Assembly (NCBI RefSeq): GCF_029867415.1
Contig: NC_081185.1
Location: forward strand, 106,681,055-106,745,054
Length of the DNA: 64,000 nt
Reading direction: 5' to 3'
Origin: Vicia villosa
Taxonomy: Eukaryota > Streptophyta > Magnoliopsida > Fabales > Fabaceae
The position numbers and the translations under genes were made by a program. The notes beneath the pieces are model-generated. The model did not search any database. It worked only from the letters and a program-made list of their open reading frames with translations, and was not told the origin of the DNA. Within the stretch, counting starts at the first letter, position 1; each line of letters begins with the position of its first letter. Of this stretch, positions 23,643-36,800 are shown one piece after another.

Positions 23643-24395
23643 TAATTAAATCATTGTTATAATATTGTATTCATATTTTGAATTAAAATACAAAAATCAA
23701 GCTTAGTCATCTTGATGAACGAATGAAAATTAACTGCAAAAACTTTATGAACAATGTCATAAGTTGTTTTCTTAAGTTCTCTCAACCAAATAGTATCAAA
23801 AAATTTATGTTAATAGATAAACTTGAATAAGTCAATGCAAATAAGCATTAAGTCTTGTTGATCTTTTAATTTGTTAGCCTATTTAAACATTAGTTAAATT
23901 TCTTATTTACAAATGCTCTAATAAAATAGGCTTTTATGTAGGCTCTTAGGCCAAACAAGCATTCGAAAAGGCCAGACTTAGGCCTATAAATAAGCCTTTG
24001 ATAGGCCACAGACCAGGCTTAAGTTTTGAAATTTTTGACAGGCCAGACTCAGGCTTGGCAAAGCCTAGCTCGGCCCAGCCTATTCTCACCCCTAAGCAAG
24101 AGGCACAATATCCATTGGAGATCACAAGTAGTTGCAGCTAGAGCTTTATACTCAGCTTATGGGGATGATCTAGATATAATATGTTGTTTGTTTGTGCGCC
24201 ACGAAATGAGAGAGCGACCAATGAAGAAGCATGATCCTAAAATGGGACATCTGGTGTCTTTGCATCCGCGCAGTTAGCATTAAAAAAACCAAGAAGATGT
24301 AAAGTGGAATTTCAAGGAAAAAACAAGTCTTTTCTTGGACATGATTTGAGGTATCTTAAAACTCTACATGCTTCATTGTAATGAATGATGGAAGG
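23155..24395 (-). pseudogene. Ty1/copia pol fragment (RNase H), split by a MITE
   Basis: Seen on the minus strand: 24395-24300 reads RVLRYLKSCPRKDLFF followed, after a stop, by [31 protein letters not shown] lies across 24150-24103, and [26 protein letters not shown] at 23390-23290. These are the conserved C-terminal RNase H and tether blocks of copia polyproteins. Frame changes and stops show it is dead. The hAT-type MITE at 23433-24094 separates two halves of the RNase H domain. The upstream part of the element is missing: another LTR-like sequence begins at 24396. Confidence 0.8.
23433..24094. mobile_element. hAT-type MITE inserted in copia RNase H
   Basis: A 662-bp element with terminal inverted repeats TAGGGGTGGGAATAGGC and GCCTATTCTCACCCCTA, bordered by the 8-bp target duplication AGCAAGAG (23425-23432 and 24095-24102). 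A (TA) microsatellite sits inside at 23613-23638, and subterminal AGGCC/GGCCT motifs recur at both ends. It has no transposase frame. Confidence 0.88.
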
Positions 24396-25552
24396 TGTAA
24401 CATCCTAAACCCCAAACTTATATATTAAGCATTACACAATAATCTAAGGTGTTACCAATGACAATCCTTTGACAATACAAACATTTAACAAACACACACT
24501 AGAAAATATCATTGTCATACAACACCTATCATCACATGCTCACCTATACTTAGGGTATCATTGCAGCGGTATCGATCTTATTTCAAATAATAAAACGTTA
24601 CAACTTAGACCTCTAGTCTCAAACTTCTAATTATAGTAAATTATTTTCAAAATAAAGAGTTATCATATTCAACTCTTAACAACTTCAACATCAACCGAAT
24701 AAAACAATTAAACTCCAATAAAAATAATAAGCAAAAAAATGTTGCTAACCTTGATGTTACAGGATTAGAGTAAGAATTCTAAACAACAGTTAAACTAGAT
24801 GAAGTAACTTCAGCAACTAAATTCCGCTTATAACAACAAACTCTACTCCTGAGTATCTGCAAGATATTCATGGTGGACAATATTAAGCAAAAGGAGTGAG
24901 AATACACTTCCAAAATTAGCGGTGAAAGAAAGTAAGGTAGAATATCACATAACAACAAGTAAATACGCTAATCATAACAACAACAACACATAAAGTATTC
25001 TCATCCAAATAACCCATCACCAAATAATCATTAAAAATGCAACACTAATGCAAATATACTCAACAACCGACTCAACATGCATGTGGTACCAAATATGAAC
25101 ACAAAGGTTCATCTCGCTCCTCAATCCCCACCATAGGATCATATTCCCTCTTGGAAATGGAGCACACCAAACATCGCCGCTAAGCACCATATAATGATAC
25201 TTCACTAATCCCTTAACAAAATTTGATACTCGCACCAAATCCCCACCATAGGATCCATACTCTCCAAAATTGAATCAAAGTTCGTACACCATGAATGCAT
25301 GACTCGACAACATGCACTTAAACACATGCGCATATGACCCATCTTTTGATCGTGCACCACACCAATAATACCAAAGATAAGATCAGGATAGGCAACCATA
25401 TGAATAACCAACAACATTTAATCACAATAATATCACCATAATACTCATTTTTTGCACCGCACAACGTAATTCATCATTTATCACTGAACTCATTAAATCG
25501 ATTCAAATCATGGTAAATTATCAAGTTACATCAAAACCACATCAAACAAAAC
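24396..25552 (+). repeat. LTR-like sequence starting TGTAACATCC
   Basis: The left border is abrupt after GAAGG (24391-24395), and the TGTAACATCCTAAACCCC start is typical of plant Ty3 LTRs. The block is cut on the right by solo LTR Y at 25553. A matching right end beyond 52319 with GAAGG after a CA was looked for and not found, so the extent is uncertain. Short frames at 25017-25417 have no recognisable content. Confidence 0.4.
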
Positions 25553-27740
25553 TGTTGTACCCCATATTTTTTTACCATGAGATTCCACCTTATTTTGAGA
25601 AGAGTGTGATCATAATTATCATCATTCACAATCATGCATGCATCACTTGCTAACCAAAAATAGAAATATTGTTGTTTGTTTATTGCTTGTTTCACAAGAT
25701 AGGTGACTGATCAAGAGGCTCAAACAAATTAGGGCTATGAGGCTCACAAAGGAGATCAAGCATTATCAATGCTCAAGTGATTCCTATCATCAAAATCAAA
25801 GCCCAAGTATGGTTCAATTCAAAGTCAATAACTTTCAACATCTGGTCCACAATTAGGGTTTTGACCTAATTCATCTGGGAAGTTGACTTTTGGTCAAATC
25901 ATGGTTCCATGGCTCAAATAATGATTCAAGGATCTCCTATGCCTCATTATAATCCACTAACACCATTCATTTGGTTGTGAGAGCCTGATTCAATTGATAC
26001 TTAGAAGAATGTAATTCGTCTAGAAAAAGTCAACTATTCAAGATCATCTTTGACTTTTGAGGAATTTGGTCAACCATGAACTTTTGAAGATCGAAATCAT
26101 GAATATATGTTTATTGAAGTCATTTGATCAAAAAATCAATCAAGAATCAAAAAGTCAAAAATTAGGGTTTTGACTTTTTCATGAAGAAATACATGTTTTT
26201 TACACAACTTTGAAGGGCCATAACTTTCTCATCCCTTGGTCAATTTTTTTTCCACATCTCATTTAGAATAAAAAGTCAAGTTCTACAACTTTGTCAATGT
26301 GTACAAATTCTCAAAAGATGAATGGTTTTTAAGTTATGAAGCTTTGAAGTTTACTACGTAGAAAGTAAGTGACTTTGAAGCCACTTCTCATCAAGATGCA
26401 AAATGAATTTGAAGAAACACCAAACATGACATTTTTAGAGGATATTTGGGGCTTTCCAGAAAGTAGAACTCCTCCAAAGCATTTTTGAGCTAGGAGTTTC
26501 GAAGGATTGAAGTTAGCCCCTATGCTTGAATTTCTAGTCATGAACAAGAAGAAACCAAGTTGAAAATCCAATCCAAACCCACCAAATGTGCAAGAACAAG
26601 TCCTTTAACTTGTTTAACACACTCTAATCAGAAGATTACACACTCTTTTGTGCCATTGTCCAAGTGTTTTGATCATTGCCCATTGAACCATTCCATTTCA
26701 AGCATAAAGCCATGACTTCCACTTTGATAAAATGGCTTTAATCACCAACAACTTTTGCATTGAGCCTGTACATTGTTTGTTCTGCAACAAAAGTAATCCA
26801 AATCTAACAAGTAACACTCCAATCTGCAGAAGAATGTCTCTAAGGCATGCTTAAAGCTTGTACTTCACCATGGGAACCATAATTTTCTCATTTATTCATC
26901 AAGAAGCAAAGTGACATAACTTAAGCATGGAAACTCCAATTGGTTTGAAATTTCGCCCTATGAACCACAATTTGTGCCTATAAATAGAGGCCCTTGCCTC
27001 TAAAATCAAACACACAGAAAATCTCAAAGTTACTACCTCACTTGAAAGCTTAAAAATTGTCACTTGTACAAACTTGTGCATTTTGAGTTCTACGACATTT
27101 TAGTGTCAAACCACTCATCAAACACCTCATATACACCTTATAGAAGTTGTTTGATCATTCACATTGCTTCTATAACACCTCAGACACAAACCTCTACTCG
27201 GGTAGACCGGTCCGGAGCAATTCAAAGTGTTGTGAGCATTCAGTTAGCATCCATGAGGTCTAAGGAAGTTGTCTAGACCATCAAAGCATTTATGGAAGTC
27301 CATTTAAACACCCTTCGATCTCCAGTTTCAGAGGTAAGTTCTCAAACTTGAGATCTCACATCTGTGCATCCTTTTCAATAAAACTTGATTCTATTATGTT
27401 CAGCACAATGTAAGGATCAAAAACTCTAAATTGGTTGCCATTTATTCTTTCTATAGATCATTTAATTTCATTTTGAAAAAGTAGGGTTCTTAAGGTTTTC
27501 TGAGAAATTCTTAAGTTACAGGTTAAATAAATTAATGATTGATACATATTTGGAATCGTGAGAGAAAATGGAGTGATTTTCATGTTTACACTTTCCAAAA
27601 TGGTTGAGTTTTGAGCATGATGCATTTCTGAAAAGTCACGAGCTTGAGGTTGAAGATGAAGTTCAATCTGGCTTTAGAACACGTTTTTTATTATAAATTA
27701 TTGCATGCATCGGGTTAAAAATTGAAGCGCATTTCCTCGG

Positions 27741-27811
27741 TGGTTAAGTTTTGAGTTGGCAACCATAGTGACGTCGGTTCAACTCCCTTTGGCAGCATTC
27801 CTATTTTTTTT
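27741..27811 (+). other. tRNA-like block in solo LTR Y
   Basis: A-box-like TGGTTAAGTTTTG (27741), B-box GGTTCAACTCC (27776-27786), then a T-run at 27804-27811. The order and spacing resemble a polymerase III internal promoter with terminator. No full cloverleaf is evident. Confidence 0.5.
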
Positions 27812-28641
27812 ATCACTATTTTTCATTGTTTTTCCTTATAACTTTGATTAATAATTTAACCAACCATATTAAATTATTTTTTCTAATTTTATGTACATAC
27901 CTTGTTCATGTGACATATTTTAAGACCATATCTTAAAATTCCCAAAAAATACATTTATTTAATCATCTTTTAATCAGGTAAAAAGTAGTACTTTTATGCC
28001 TTTTAAAGACCCTTTAAATCAAATGTTCTCAAATGATCTTCACCAAGTAACTTGTAGATACTTTTATGAGTCAATTAGAATTAGGGTAAGCTTACCTTGA
28101 AGACATTAAAATGTTCCCTTTGTTAAATCACCTAGGGTTTTGTTTAAATCAACTTTAAAATGATTAGGCTTAGGAGTACATAACCAAAACCCTAAAACCC
28201 TAATCCTTGATCTTTAATCTCTTGATCCTAATGTAATGCTGTAATACGGTGAACTGACTTTTTATCGAAATGTCGCGGTAAGCAAGAGTCGCCACCGACT
28301 TTTATTTTATCCAAATATCAGAAAGGCTAAAAGAACAGGAAAAACCTTTTAAATAAAAACAGGGTTCGGGGGGTAATTATGCAAAGGGAAGGTGTAAGGC
28401 ACCCTTTGCATCCATGGTTTTCCATGGGCTCTTAATTGCTTTGCTCTTTGTTTTCAGAAATGTAGAAGAAAAGAATATGGACTTTAGCTCGTAAATGAGC
28501 GTAGCCATTTTGAAGGTTTATGAGAAAGAATATGAAAAGGTTTTAGAGCAAGGCAAAGCAATTAAGGGCAATTACCTGGTTAGATGAAAAATGTTCTTTT
28601 AGCCTTTCAGGGTGAAAGGGTCTATCCATACCATAAGAGGG

Positions 28642-31600
28642 TGTCATACCCCAAAATTTGCCCTCCTCTATGCATCTTCAATGGCTCAAGGTTCAAAGGC
28701 TTATTCAAGTCACTCTCTCCTAATCAAAGATCTCCAAAACTAGGGTTTGCACTTTATCAAAGAAATTTGAATTTCTAAGGTCTCAAATGGATCCCAAGGT
28801 GTCTCATATATCTCAAAGCATCTCCATGTCAAAAGTCAAGCTTCAAGTTCCAAAGTTTGCTCACTCAATGACTCAGATGATCAATAATCGACTATGTTGA
28901 CTTTAAAGTCAACTATAGTCAAAATACAGTCAAACTTCAAGATTTTTGGTCGACATCAAGTATGTGAGGTTATATCTATCATTTGATCAAAGGTTGATCA
29001 TGATCCATCGATAAAAGCTCAGAAATGAACAAATGCAAAGGTTCAAATTAGGGTTTTTTATAGGAGAAAGTCAACTCAACTTTGACTAGTCATAACTTTC
29101 ACATGGAGCATAAAAAATTTCCCAACCAAAGCCTATTTTGAAGGAAATTTGATTCTCTACAATTTTGTCTCTCACAAGCCAAGGCCAGAAATGCATCATT
29201 TGGGAGATATGGTACAAGAGATTATAGGTCCTCCGAAAAGTCAACAAAGAACACCTTTCAGGTCAAAGCTTATAACTTGAGCATGGAAGCTTCAATTGAG
29301 ACAAAACAAAAAGGATCATTTAGGGGACACTTTAAGCTTTCTAAATTGATCAAAAGCACATCCATAGGGTTAAAATTGAGGGAGATACGCATGGTTAAAG
29401 TTAGACGATTTTGAGAAGATGCATGAAAAATCTAAGTGAAGAGTTTGATATTTTTTAGTAATGGGCCTTAATGTTTGTTTTGACCACGTGATATTAAGTC
29501 CAAAAGAGGCCCAATGATCAATATATATTATTATTATGATATTTATTTATTTATATTTGATTTTTATAATTTAAAATTCAAATAAAATCAAATAAAAATC
29601 ATAAAATAATTATATGATTGATACACCAAATTTGTCCCTTGATTTAATCCAATCCAATGGCTGAGATTAGAAAGAAAATTTGCACAAAATAGAATTGGCC
29701 AAATATAGTAATAGTTCATGCCAAAATCAATCAAATATTTTTCAATTAAATGAGTAAATATTTCTTCAAAAGTTCACAACCCTAAATGAGCCATATATAT
29801 TCTAAAAACACTCACTAAGAAAGGGAGGACAAAAAATTGAAAAAAGGACTAGGGTTTAGATTTTCCAAAATTTCAAGAATAGGTGAGTTTTCATATCTCT
29901 CTTTCCAAGAAATCTCAAGACCAAAGGTTTATTTTATTCGATCCTCCAGGTAAGGTAGAGTAAGTATAGGTGACTTGCAGCATGTAAAAACGTCTATAGC
30001 ACTCACGCCATGATTCATCATATTCATAGTTTTTTTGTTTCTTTCGTATCCAATATTACACTGCGTTTTAACGTTATGTAACCATTTGTATGAGTTTCTG
30101 GTGTGTAATAGAGAAGCTTTGCATCGTTGGAACGGAGTTATAGAGCCGGATTCGCCTTCCACCATTGTTAGGGCACAAGCTTGCTATCTCCTCGTATTGG
30201 CTCTTACCGTGCGTTTCAGGGAAAGACAAAGGCACCATTGGATTCACAAGGTCTTGTTTACGCGATCTGGGTGGCTTAGGATCTAGTTTAACGCTTATAT
30301 ATAGGTTTTGATTTTTGCAGATTGAAAAGAAAGAACCTGCGGAAAATCCGCAGGTAATTCCATAGGTAAAATCGCATGTAGTTCCGCAGGTGGATTGATG
30401 AAGATGATGAATAGTAAGGTGGAAGGGTTGACCGTGCGTGTGGTGTTTTGATTGGTTGGTTCAGAATTCAAACCCCTCTCTCTCTTCGCTATTGGACAGT
30501 CAACCTGGATGTGGGATCCGTGCGTGCACTATCCATTAACTCTTTCTTTTTTTTTAAACAATTTGTTTTGTGTGTTATTATCAAAGAACATGATTCAGCT
30601 AAGCTAGCAAAGGCAAAGGGGCTGTAACTTTGGAGTCACAGGTTCAAGACCTGTCCAAGACATTTTTTTTATTAAGTAAGTGACGCAAGATCCAGCGCCT
30701 ACGACCAGTAAAGGACCATTATACACCCTCGATTCTGGACCAGTAGATCTCCTACAATTCCAATCTAACGTCCAGAAAGATGCATGCATACCATGGACTA
30801 TCAGGGATGCGCCGCACTGGATTAAAAACCAGGTTTTATTAAATGCTTTTTTTTTGTTTAATCATATTATTTAGGTTAATTAGTTATGTTTAAGTTAATT
30901 AATTTATTTGATTAGGATTAGGATATATTAATTAGGAAAATTAGTATTAGAATTATATTCCCGATTATTTTCCCGATTAAATCGACTTAATATATTTTAA
31001 TAAATTTTGATTATAAAAATCACAACAACCCTAGAACGGCTATATAAGATATTAGGGTTTGTCGAATCCCATTAGTTTTTTAGCCGAAATCTTAGGATTT
31101 AATTTATTATTCGTTTCGACTAAATCTATTAGTCGCGATGGGTAATAATTGATTATTTAATCATTTAATTAAATTCAAATAAACTTATTTTTGCTAAATG
31201 GTTTTAATCAAAGTTATTGGTTACGATGATTAGCATTTTCCCTTTATCCATTCGTTATTCTTTTTAATCGAATCAATCGATTACGAGGGGTAACGATGCA
31301 AATTAAACTATTAAAATTCCTAAAAAATACTTTAATTCGTTATCAGTGATAATTGAACCTATCAATTAAAATTGGTAACGATACAATTACTAATCTTTTA
31401 ACTATGGTAATCGAATCAATCGATTATTGCGGTTAATGGTGACATACTAAAATCAGGGTTGTACGCCCACTCTTAAAACACTTGTCTTTTTCAAACCACA
31501 AATTTCAAACTACGGATTTTCATCCTTATTCAAAGCTACGATAGGCCATTCAAAAAGCCTTCAAACCATCTCAAATCAAATTTCAACTCTAAGGGCGTAC

Positions 31601-31915
31601 AACCCTTCCCCGAACTACGTTGACTCTGATTCTCCCTAAGGAGATACGTAGGCACTTGGATAACCAAGGCGAGTCCCCTTCCCTCTAAATCTCAATTTTC
31701 CCCCTTCTCATTTCCTTAGCTATTAACCTCTGTAATTTTGCTATAAACCTTTACCTTAGATTCAAAGCCATAGGAAAGGGTTGAGGGTGCCTAACACCTT
31801 CCCTCGACCTGAATATAGTATCTTACCCCGATCTCTATACTGCGTAGGGTTTCCTATTCGCCTTGGTAGAATAGGTGACGACTCTAATAACTTAATTTTT
31901 AGGCAGGTTGCTACA
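28642..31915 (+). mobile_element. Solo LTR W (Ogre-like)
   Basis: TGTCATACCCC at 28642 to GGCAGGTTGCTACA at 31915 (3,274 bp), bordered by the exact target duplication GAGGG (28637-28641 and 31916-31920). Its final 100 bases (CTAACACCTTCCCTCGACC, and AATTTTTAGGCAGGTTGCTACA in two blocks) closely match the LTR of element U read on the minus strand, so the two belong to the same or sister families. A TATATAT motif occurs near 29787. A GCAGGT/CCGCAGGT-rich patch lies at 30340-30400. No primer site follows. Confidence 0.88.
30604..30670 (+). other. tRNA-like block in solo LTR W
   Basis: A-box-like TAGCAAAGGCAAAGG (about 30605), B-box GGTTCAAGACC (30641-30651), then TTTTTTTT at 30663-30670. It is the best example in the window of the A-box, B-box and T-run arrangement. 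Confidence 0.5.
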
Positions 31916-32792
31916 GAGGGCAGGAAGCCTTTCGTTTGGAGGTTGAAGGGTCATCGAGAGTTCGTTCGGCATGAGACTGTCCCATGCCATAGAGAGGCAG
32001 GTAGTCTAAGGGAAGAACCAGAATAGCCTTTCGTAGGCAGCCAGAGGATACCTCAGCCTTTTTGTAGGCAACTTCCGAGGGTCGAGATCATATTGTGTAT
32101 CGAAGGCAGCATCATTAGGGACTTATGATCTTAATCGAGGCAACATGGCTGAGGTATCCTCGTATTCGAGGGACATGACTATTCTGCAAAAACACAAGGC
32201 AACAAAGGCAACAGGCAACAGGCAACAGACAACAAGAGGGGTTACCAAAAAGTGTGCGTGGGTGCAACAATCACGTGATCAGATTCAGAATAAATTATCT
32301 GGTAAAAATTAAGTGATTCTAATTCAATTAAATGGTTGTCACTCCCTAGGATTACTAACCACATCAACTAATATAAATAATATATATATAAAGCAATACG
32401 GGGAAGGGGAGAAAGAAACCAGCGGGGGAAAGGGAAAATGAAACCAGCGGATCAATGAAATAATAGGTCTGAACAAGTAATAATTAAATAAGTCAGGGTT
32501 TTAAGGTTACCGACTATTTGAGCTTTGGCGGTTAGCAAACCCTGAAAAGTAGGGAAAAGGAAAACAAAAATAGGGGTGAGTGTACTATCAATTCAAACGA
32601 TAATTAGGGTTAAACCTAATTTTGATAAAGAGAATAAAATAGATGTCAAAAATAAAAAATAGAACTTAGCTTTTTGATTTGATCTGATATGATATGGTTT
32701 GCAGTCGGGAGTAGCCTCGGGGTCAACCCTGAAAAAAGGGCAAAAGAGGTAAAGCGCGTGAGTGTAGAATAGTTCATTGACTTTTGAGGGTT

Positions 32793-33781
32793 TGTTAGCT
32801 GAAGATTTCGTTTTATATTATTTATCCTTCGAAGAAGTAGAAAATCGAAGGAAAGATGGTTACTGATGGCCATCCCTTAAAAATAAAAGAATGGCTACTG
32901 ATGGCCATGCTTCGAGAGTAAAGATTTCTAAGTTCGCTATGAAGATAATGAATACTGAAAGCTAGTGAAAAGTATGTGTCTTCGGGGACTTAGACAAATT
33001 TGTAAATATATTCAAGTATTACTACTTAGCGTGTTTTTTCGTAGTGTTTGTTTAATACACTGCCACGCGTCGAAGACAGACTCAGGCGGGAAGATTTGAA
33101 ATTCGAAGACGGTTTCGTAACTGTCCAAGTAACAGATGGCATCGCTAGAAGTCCTTATGAGAAACGTGGCAGCAGATTAGTATAGGACCGTTAAGGTCGA
33201 AACTAGTATAAATAGGAGTCTTAATGTTAGGATTCTGTGTGTTCATTTTGTACAAATCACTCACATATTTACTCAAGTATCAAGCGTTAAGAGAAAGAGT
33301 TCGCTGAGAAAATGTACGTATGACACCACCATTTTAATACATGTGTATTATCTTTTGTTTTAAATATCTTCCAGAATTACTGCATTTCGTTTACTTCTTG
33401 CCATTTACATTTCTGTATCTTTACTTTAATGTCATTTACTTTCGAATTACTTTCATGTTATTTACTTTCAAAGTCTTTTACATTTCTGCAGTTTAAGATT
33501 CTTTACGTTTCAATAGTCCTTTTAATTTTCTATGTTATGTTACTTATCTTTTCATTGAAGTCACATTTATATATAACAAAGTGATTGTCAAGACTATTTG
33601 TTCTTTAATCGAACAACGCTTATTGAAGAAGACAAATAATGAATATGGTTCGAATGAACGTTGATGACAATCTTCTTGACTATGTGTCCTAGGATCAATC
33701 TAGTCGATCCTGCGAGTAACCAAATCATATTTATTATAGTTTGGAAGACTAGCGGTTGTTTACCGGAAATCACCGTAAACA
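32793..33781 (+). repeat. 5' LTR of element V
   Basis: TGTTAGCTGAAG...CACCGTAAACA. TATAAATA at 33207-33214 is the probable promoter, placing the transcript start near 33240. TTCGAAG-type motifs recur in the upstream part. Confidence 0.93.
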
Positions 33782-33784
33782 AAT

Positions 33785-33802
33785 TGGCACGCCCAGTGGG
33801 AC
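33785..33802 (+). other. Primer binding site of element V
   Basis: TGGCACGCCCAGTGGGAC begins three bases after the LTR end. The complementary tRNA was not identified with certainty. A related site follows the orphan LTR at 59360. Confidence 0.7.
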
Positions 33803-33865
33803 AGTGTCAAGCAGATTGTTTTAATCAATTGCTTTATTTTTGTCTAGACAATATCAAGATCTTGT

Positions 33866-36800
33866 ATGAACCTTAGGAACGGTAAATTAAAGAACAGTGC
33901 ACAACCGATTCCCAAACGAAGGTACAACAGGAAAATGGTCGTTACGGCCAGTGCAGGGGGTGATCAAGATCCCCCACAAGGTTCAGGATCAGGAGCGGCA
34001 AATTCGACTTCTACTCAAGGAACACGAGATGCAACGGGTCCAAATGGATCGAGACCTGCAGATAATTCCCAGGCTTTGCCTGAAAATAATACAGGGCTTT
34101 CAGGGACTATTCCAGTTTCAGTGTCGACAACCGCACCCTCATCCACAAGCGCAGAGGACGTATTGTTTGCCTCGACAAATGCTGCAAATAATTTGCCTGG
34201 TCAAGGCACGAATTCTGCTTTCGAATGGAGACCAAATAGTTCATATGGAATGCCATACCCATATGGAACAGGCGTACGAGGGGCAGGATCTATATATGCC
34301 CCAACTAACAATGCGACATTTTCACCGAATGTTAGTTCAGTGGGTCGAAGTGCACATAACACTGGTTTTTCTACCCAGGTGCCTCACTTTACCACAAATA
34401 ACCAAGCAGCATTTCGACAAGAAATGGATGCAAGCAACCATGATATGGTAGGGGTTTTGGCCAGAGAATTGACTTCAGTTTTAAGCCCACTAATGGCAAA
34501 TGTTACTACTACAAATAGAGAAAACATGGAGACTTTCCAAAAGATATCATCTCAAATGAATCGAATGGCAGAATTCATGGGAATAACACCACCTAAAAGG
34601 AAAGACAAACAGCCTTCGAATCAAGAAGAGAGGCCCATTTTAGAACGTGTACAAGACATAGTTCCGTCATCTAGGACAGCCACTAGGGATGTAGGCCCCT
34701 CACGAAGAACAGAGATGTTCGAAGGAACTCCAATAATTAACTTAGAAGCTTCAAATCAAAGAACCGTCCCCGTTCGACAAGAAACGGAGGAGGAGCGACC
34801 CAGATTAAGGATTGTGGGTAGGAACGAACACCCAGATGAGGTTGTTCAAAGAGTCAGAAGAGAAAATCTGGCTACAGAAAATAACTTAACTGCCATGATA
34901 GAAAGGGTTATGGCCAATAATGGCCTTAGTACTGGACTTAGACGTCCAAACTATACATCCCCTATATCAGATTATATCATGCAGACAGAATTGCCTAGGG
35001 GCACTAAGGTACCCAAATTTACAAAATTTTCAGGCGAAACTAATGAGTCAACGGTGGAACATATTGCTAGATATTTGACAGAAGCAGGAGACTTAGCGGG
35101 AAACGAGGATTTAAGGATCAAATATTTCCCTAGTTCGCTGACAAAAAATGCCTTCATTTGGTTTACTACTTTGCCACCAAATTCGATAGATGCATGGGCA
35201 TACTTGGAAAGGCTTTTCCATGAGCAATTCTACATGGGTCAAACTAAGATAAGTTTGAAAGAATTGGCCAGTGTTAAAAGAAAATTCACAGAAACAATTG
35301 ATGATTATTTAAATAGGTTCCGTTTGTTGAAATCAAGGTGTTTTACAACAGTCCCAGAGCATGAACTTGTTGAAATGGCTGCAGGTGGTCTAGATTATTC
35401 AATAAGAAAGAAACTAGATACCCAATACCTTAGGGACATGGCCCAATTAGCAGACAGGGTTCGACAAGTCGAACGACTGAAGGCAGAAAAAGTTAGGGCG
35501 AATAAAAGTTATAAGAAAGAGAGAGTAGCGTACGTCGAAGCCGAGGACGCTGATGATGAGTCTTTCAATGACTCGTATAGCCCTGAAGAAGTCGAAATAG
35601 ACTTAGCTGAATTGAAAGAAGCGCCACCTTACGCCTGCAAATTGCTAAATCCTGCCAATGGAAAAAACCCAGTAGAAAACGATAAGAATGATAGGTTCCC
35701 TAAGAAAACTTATACATTCGACATTACCAAGTGTGATGAAATATTTGATTTATTGGTAAAAGATGGCCAAATGATACTACCTCCAAATTCAAAAATTCCT
35801 CCGTTGGAACAACGGAAGAAAAGAGGTTTTTGTAAATATCATGGGTTTTTAGGCCATAAAACTTCTCAATGTTTTCTTTTCAGGGATCTAATTCAAAATG
35901 CTCTCAATGATGGAAGGTTGAAGTTTGCTGACAAGACCAAGAGTCATATGAGGGTCGATACCAATCCCCTAAACATTGCTGACGCTAGCCTCTGCGAGGT
36001 AGAAGATATCAACATGGTGGAGGCCTCTGAAGTTGAAGTTGTGGAGACTAAAGCAATGTTCAATGGAAAGCAGGCTACTGAAAGCCTAAAAGGTGAAATA
36101 GTCTTCAACACTGTTGTTGAAGAATCTTCCAAGACAGAAATAACTGAAGCATCGAAGGAAGAAAACAGTGAGGCCACTGAAGACCTCAGGATGAAACTCC
36201 AGAAAATCCAGATCTCTGAAGTTCCTCCAGCAGCGGTTAACATGGTCAGCGCCAGACGACCAGTGTCTGAATTTGGCGAACTAGAGACATGGCTGACGAG
36301 GCAAAATGGGGGCATCGAAGTTCCTCCAAGAACCGAAAGCCTCAAAGAATATCTCTGGAATTGCCACGAGAGAAATGGTGGTAAGCAATGGATGTGTCCA
36401 AGGTGTTCGATCATGCTGAATCGAAGGGTCGAAGCCAACTTCGAAAGGGTTCGACGCGAAAGGTGGGAACACCCAGGAAGAGAGCCAAATCCCCTACTAC
36501 AACTGTACCCAAAGATGGAGGAAAGCTTGGTAGGATTTTTGGTCAGATGCCACAAAGAAAACACTGAAGTTGCTCTCTGCCCAAGATGTGGGGCAGTCTA
36601 TGACGAAATGCTAGCACGATCATTCGAACGTGTGTATTGCTACATGAGTCAAGAAACTCAGGGGTTGCGTCCTAACCTGTACGGTTTCGACATATGGACT
36701 CCAACAAAGAGGCCTGATAGCCCACACCCCAGAACTCGAAGGGTAACTTTCAGAATCCCTGCAGATGCGCCAAGGGATAGGTGGGTGCAAGCTGATGCAA

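Noticed and set aside
35944..36564. 206-codon minus-strand frame inside gag-pro of V
   Set aside because: It is a shadow of the sense gag-pro frame, without promoter or family resemblance, unlike the antisense frames downstream of pol.
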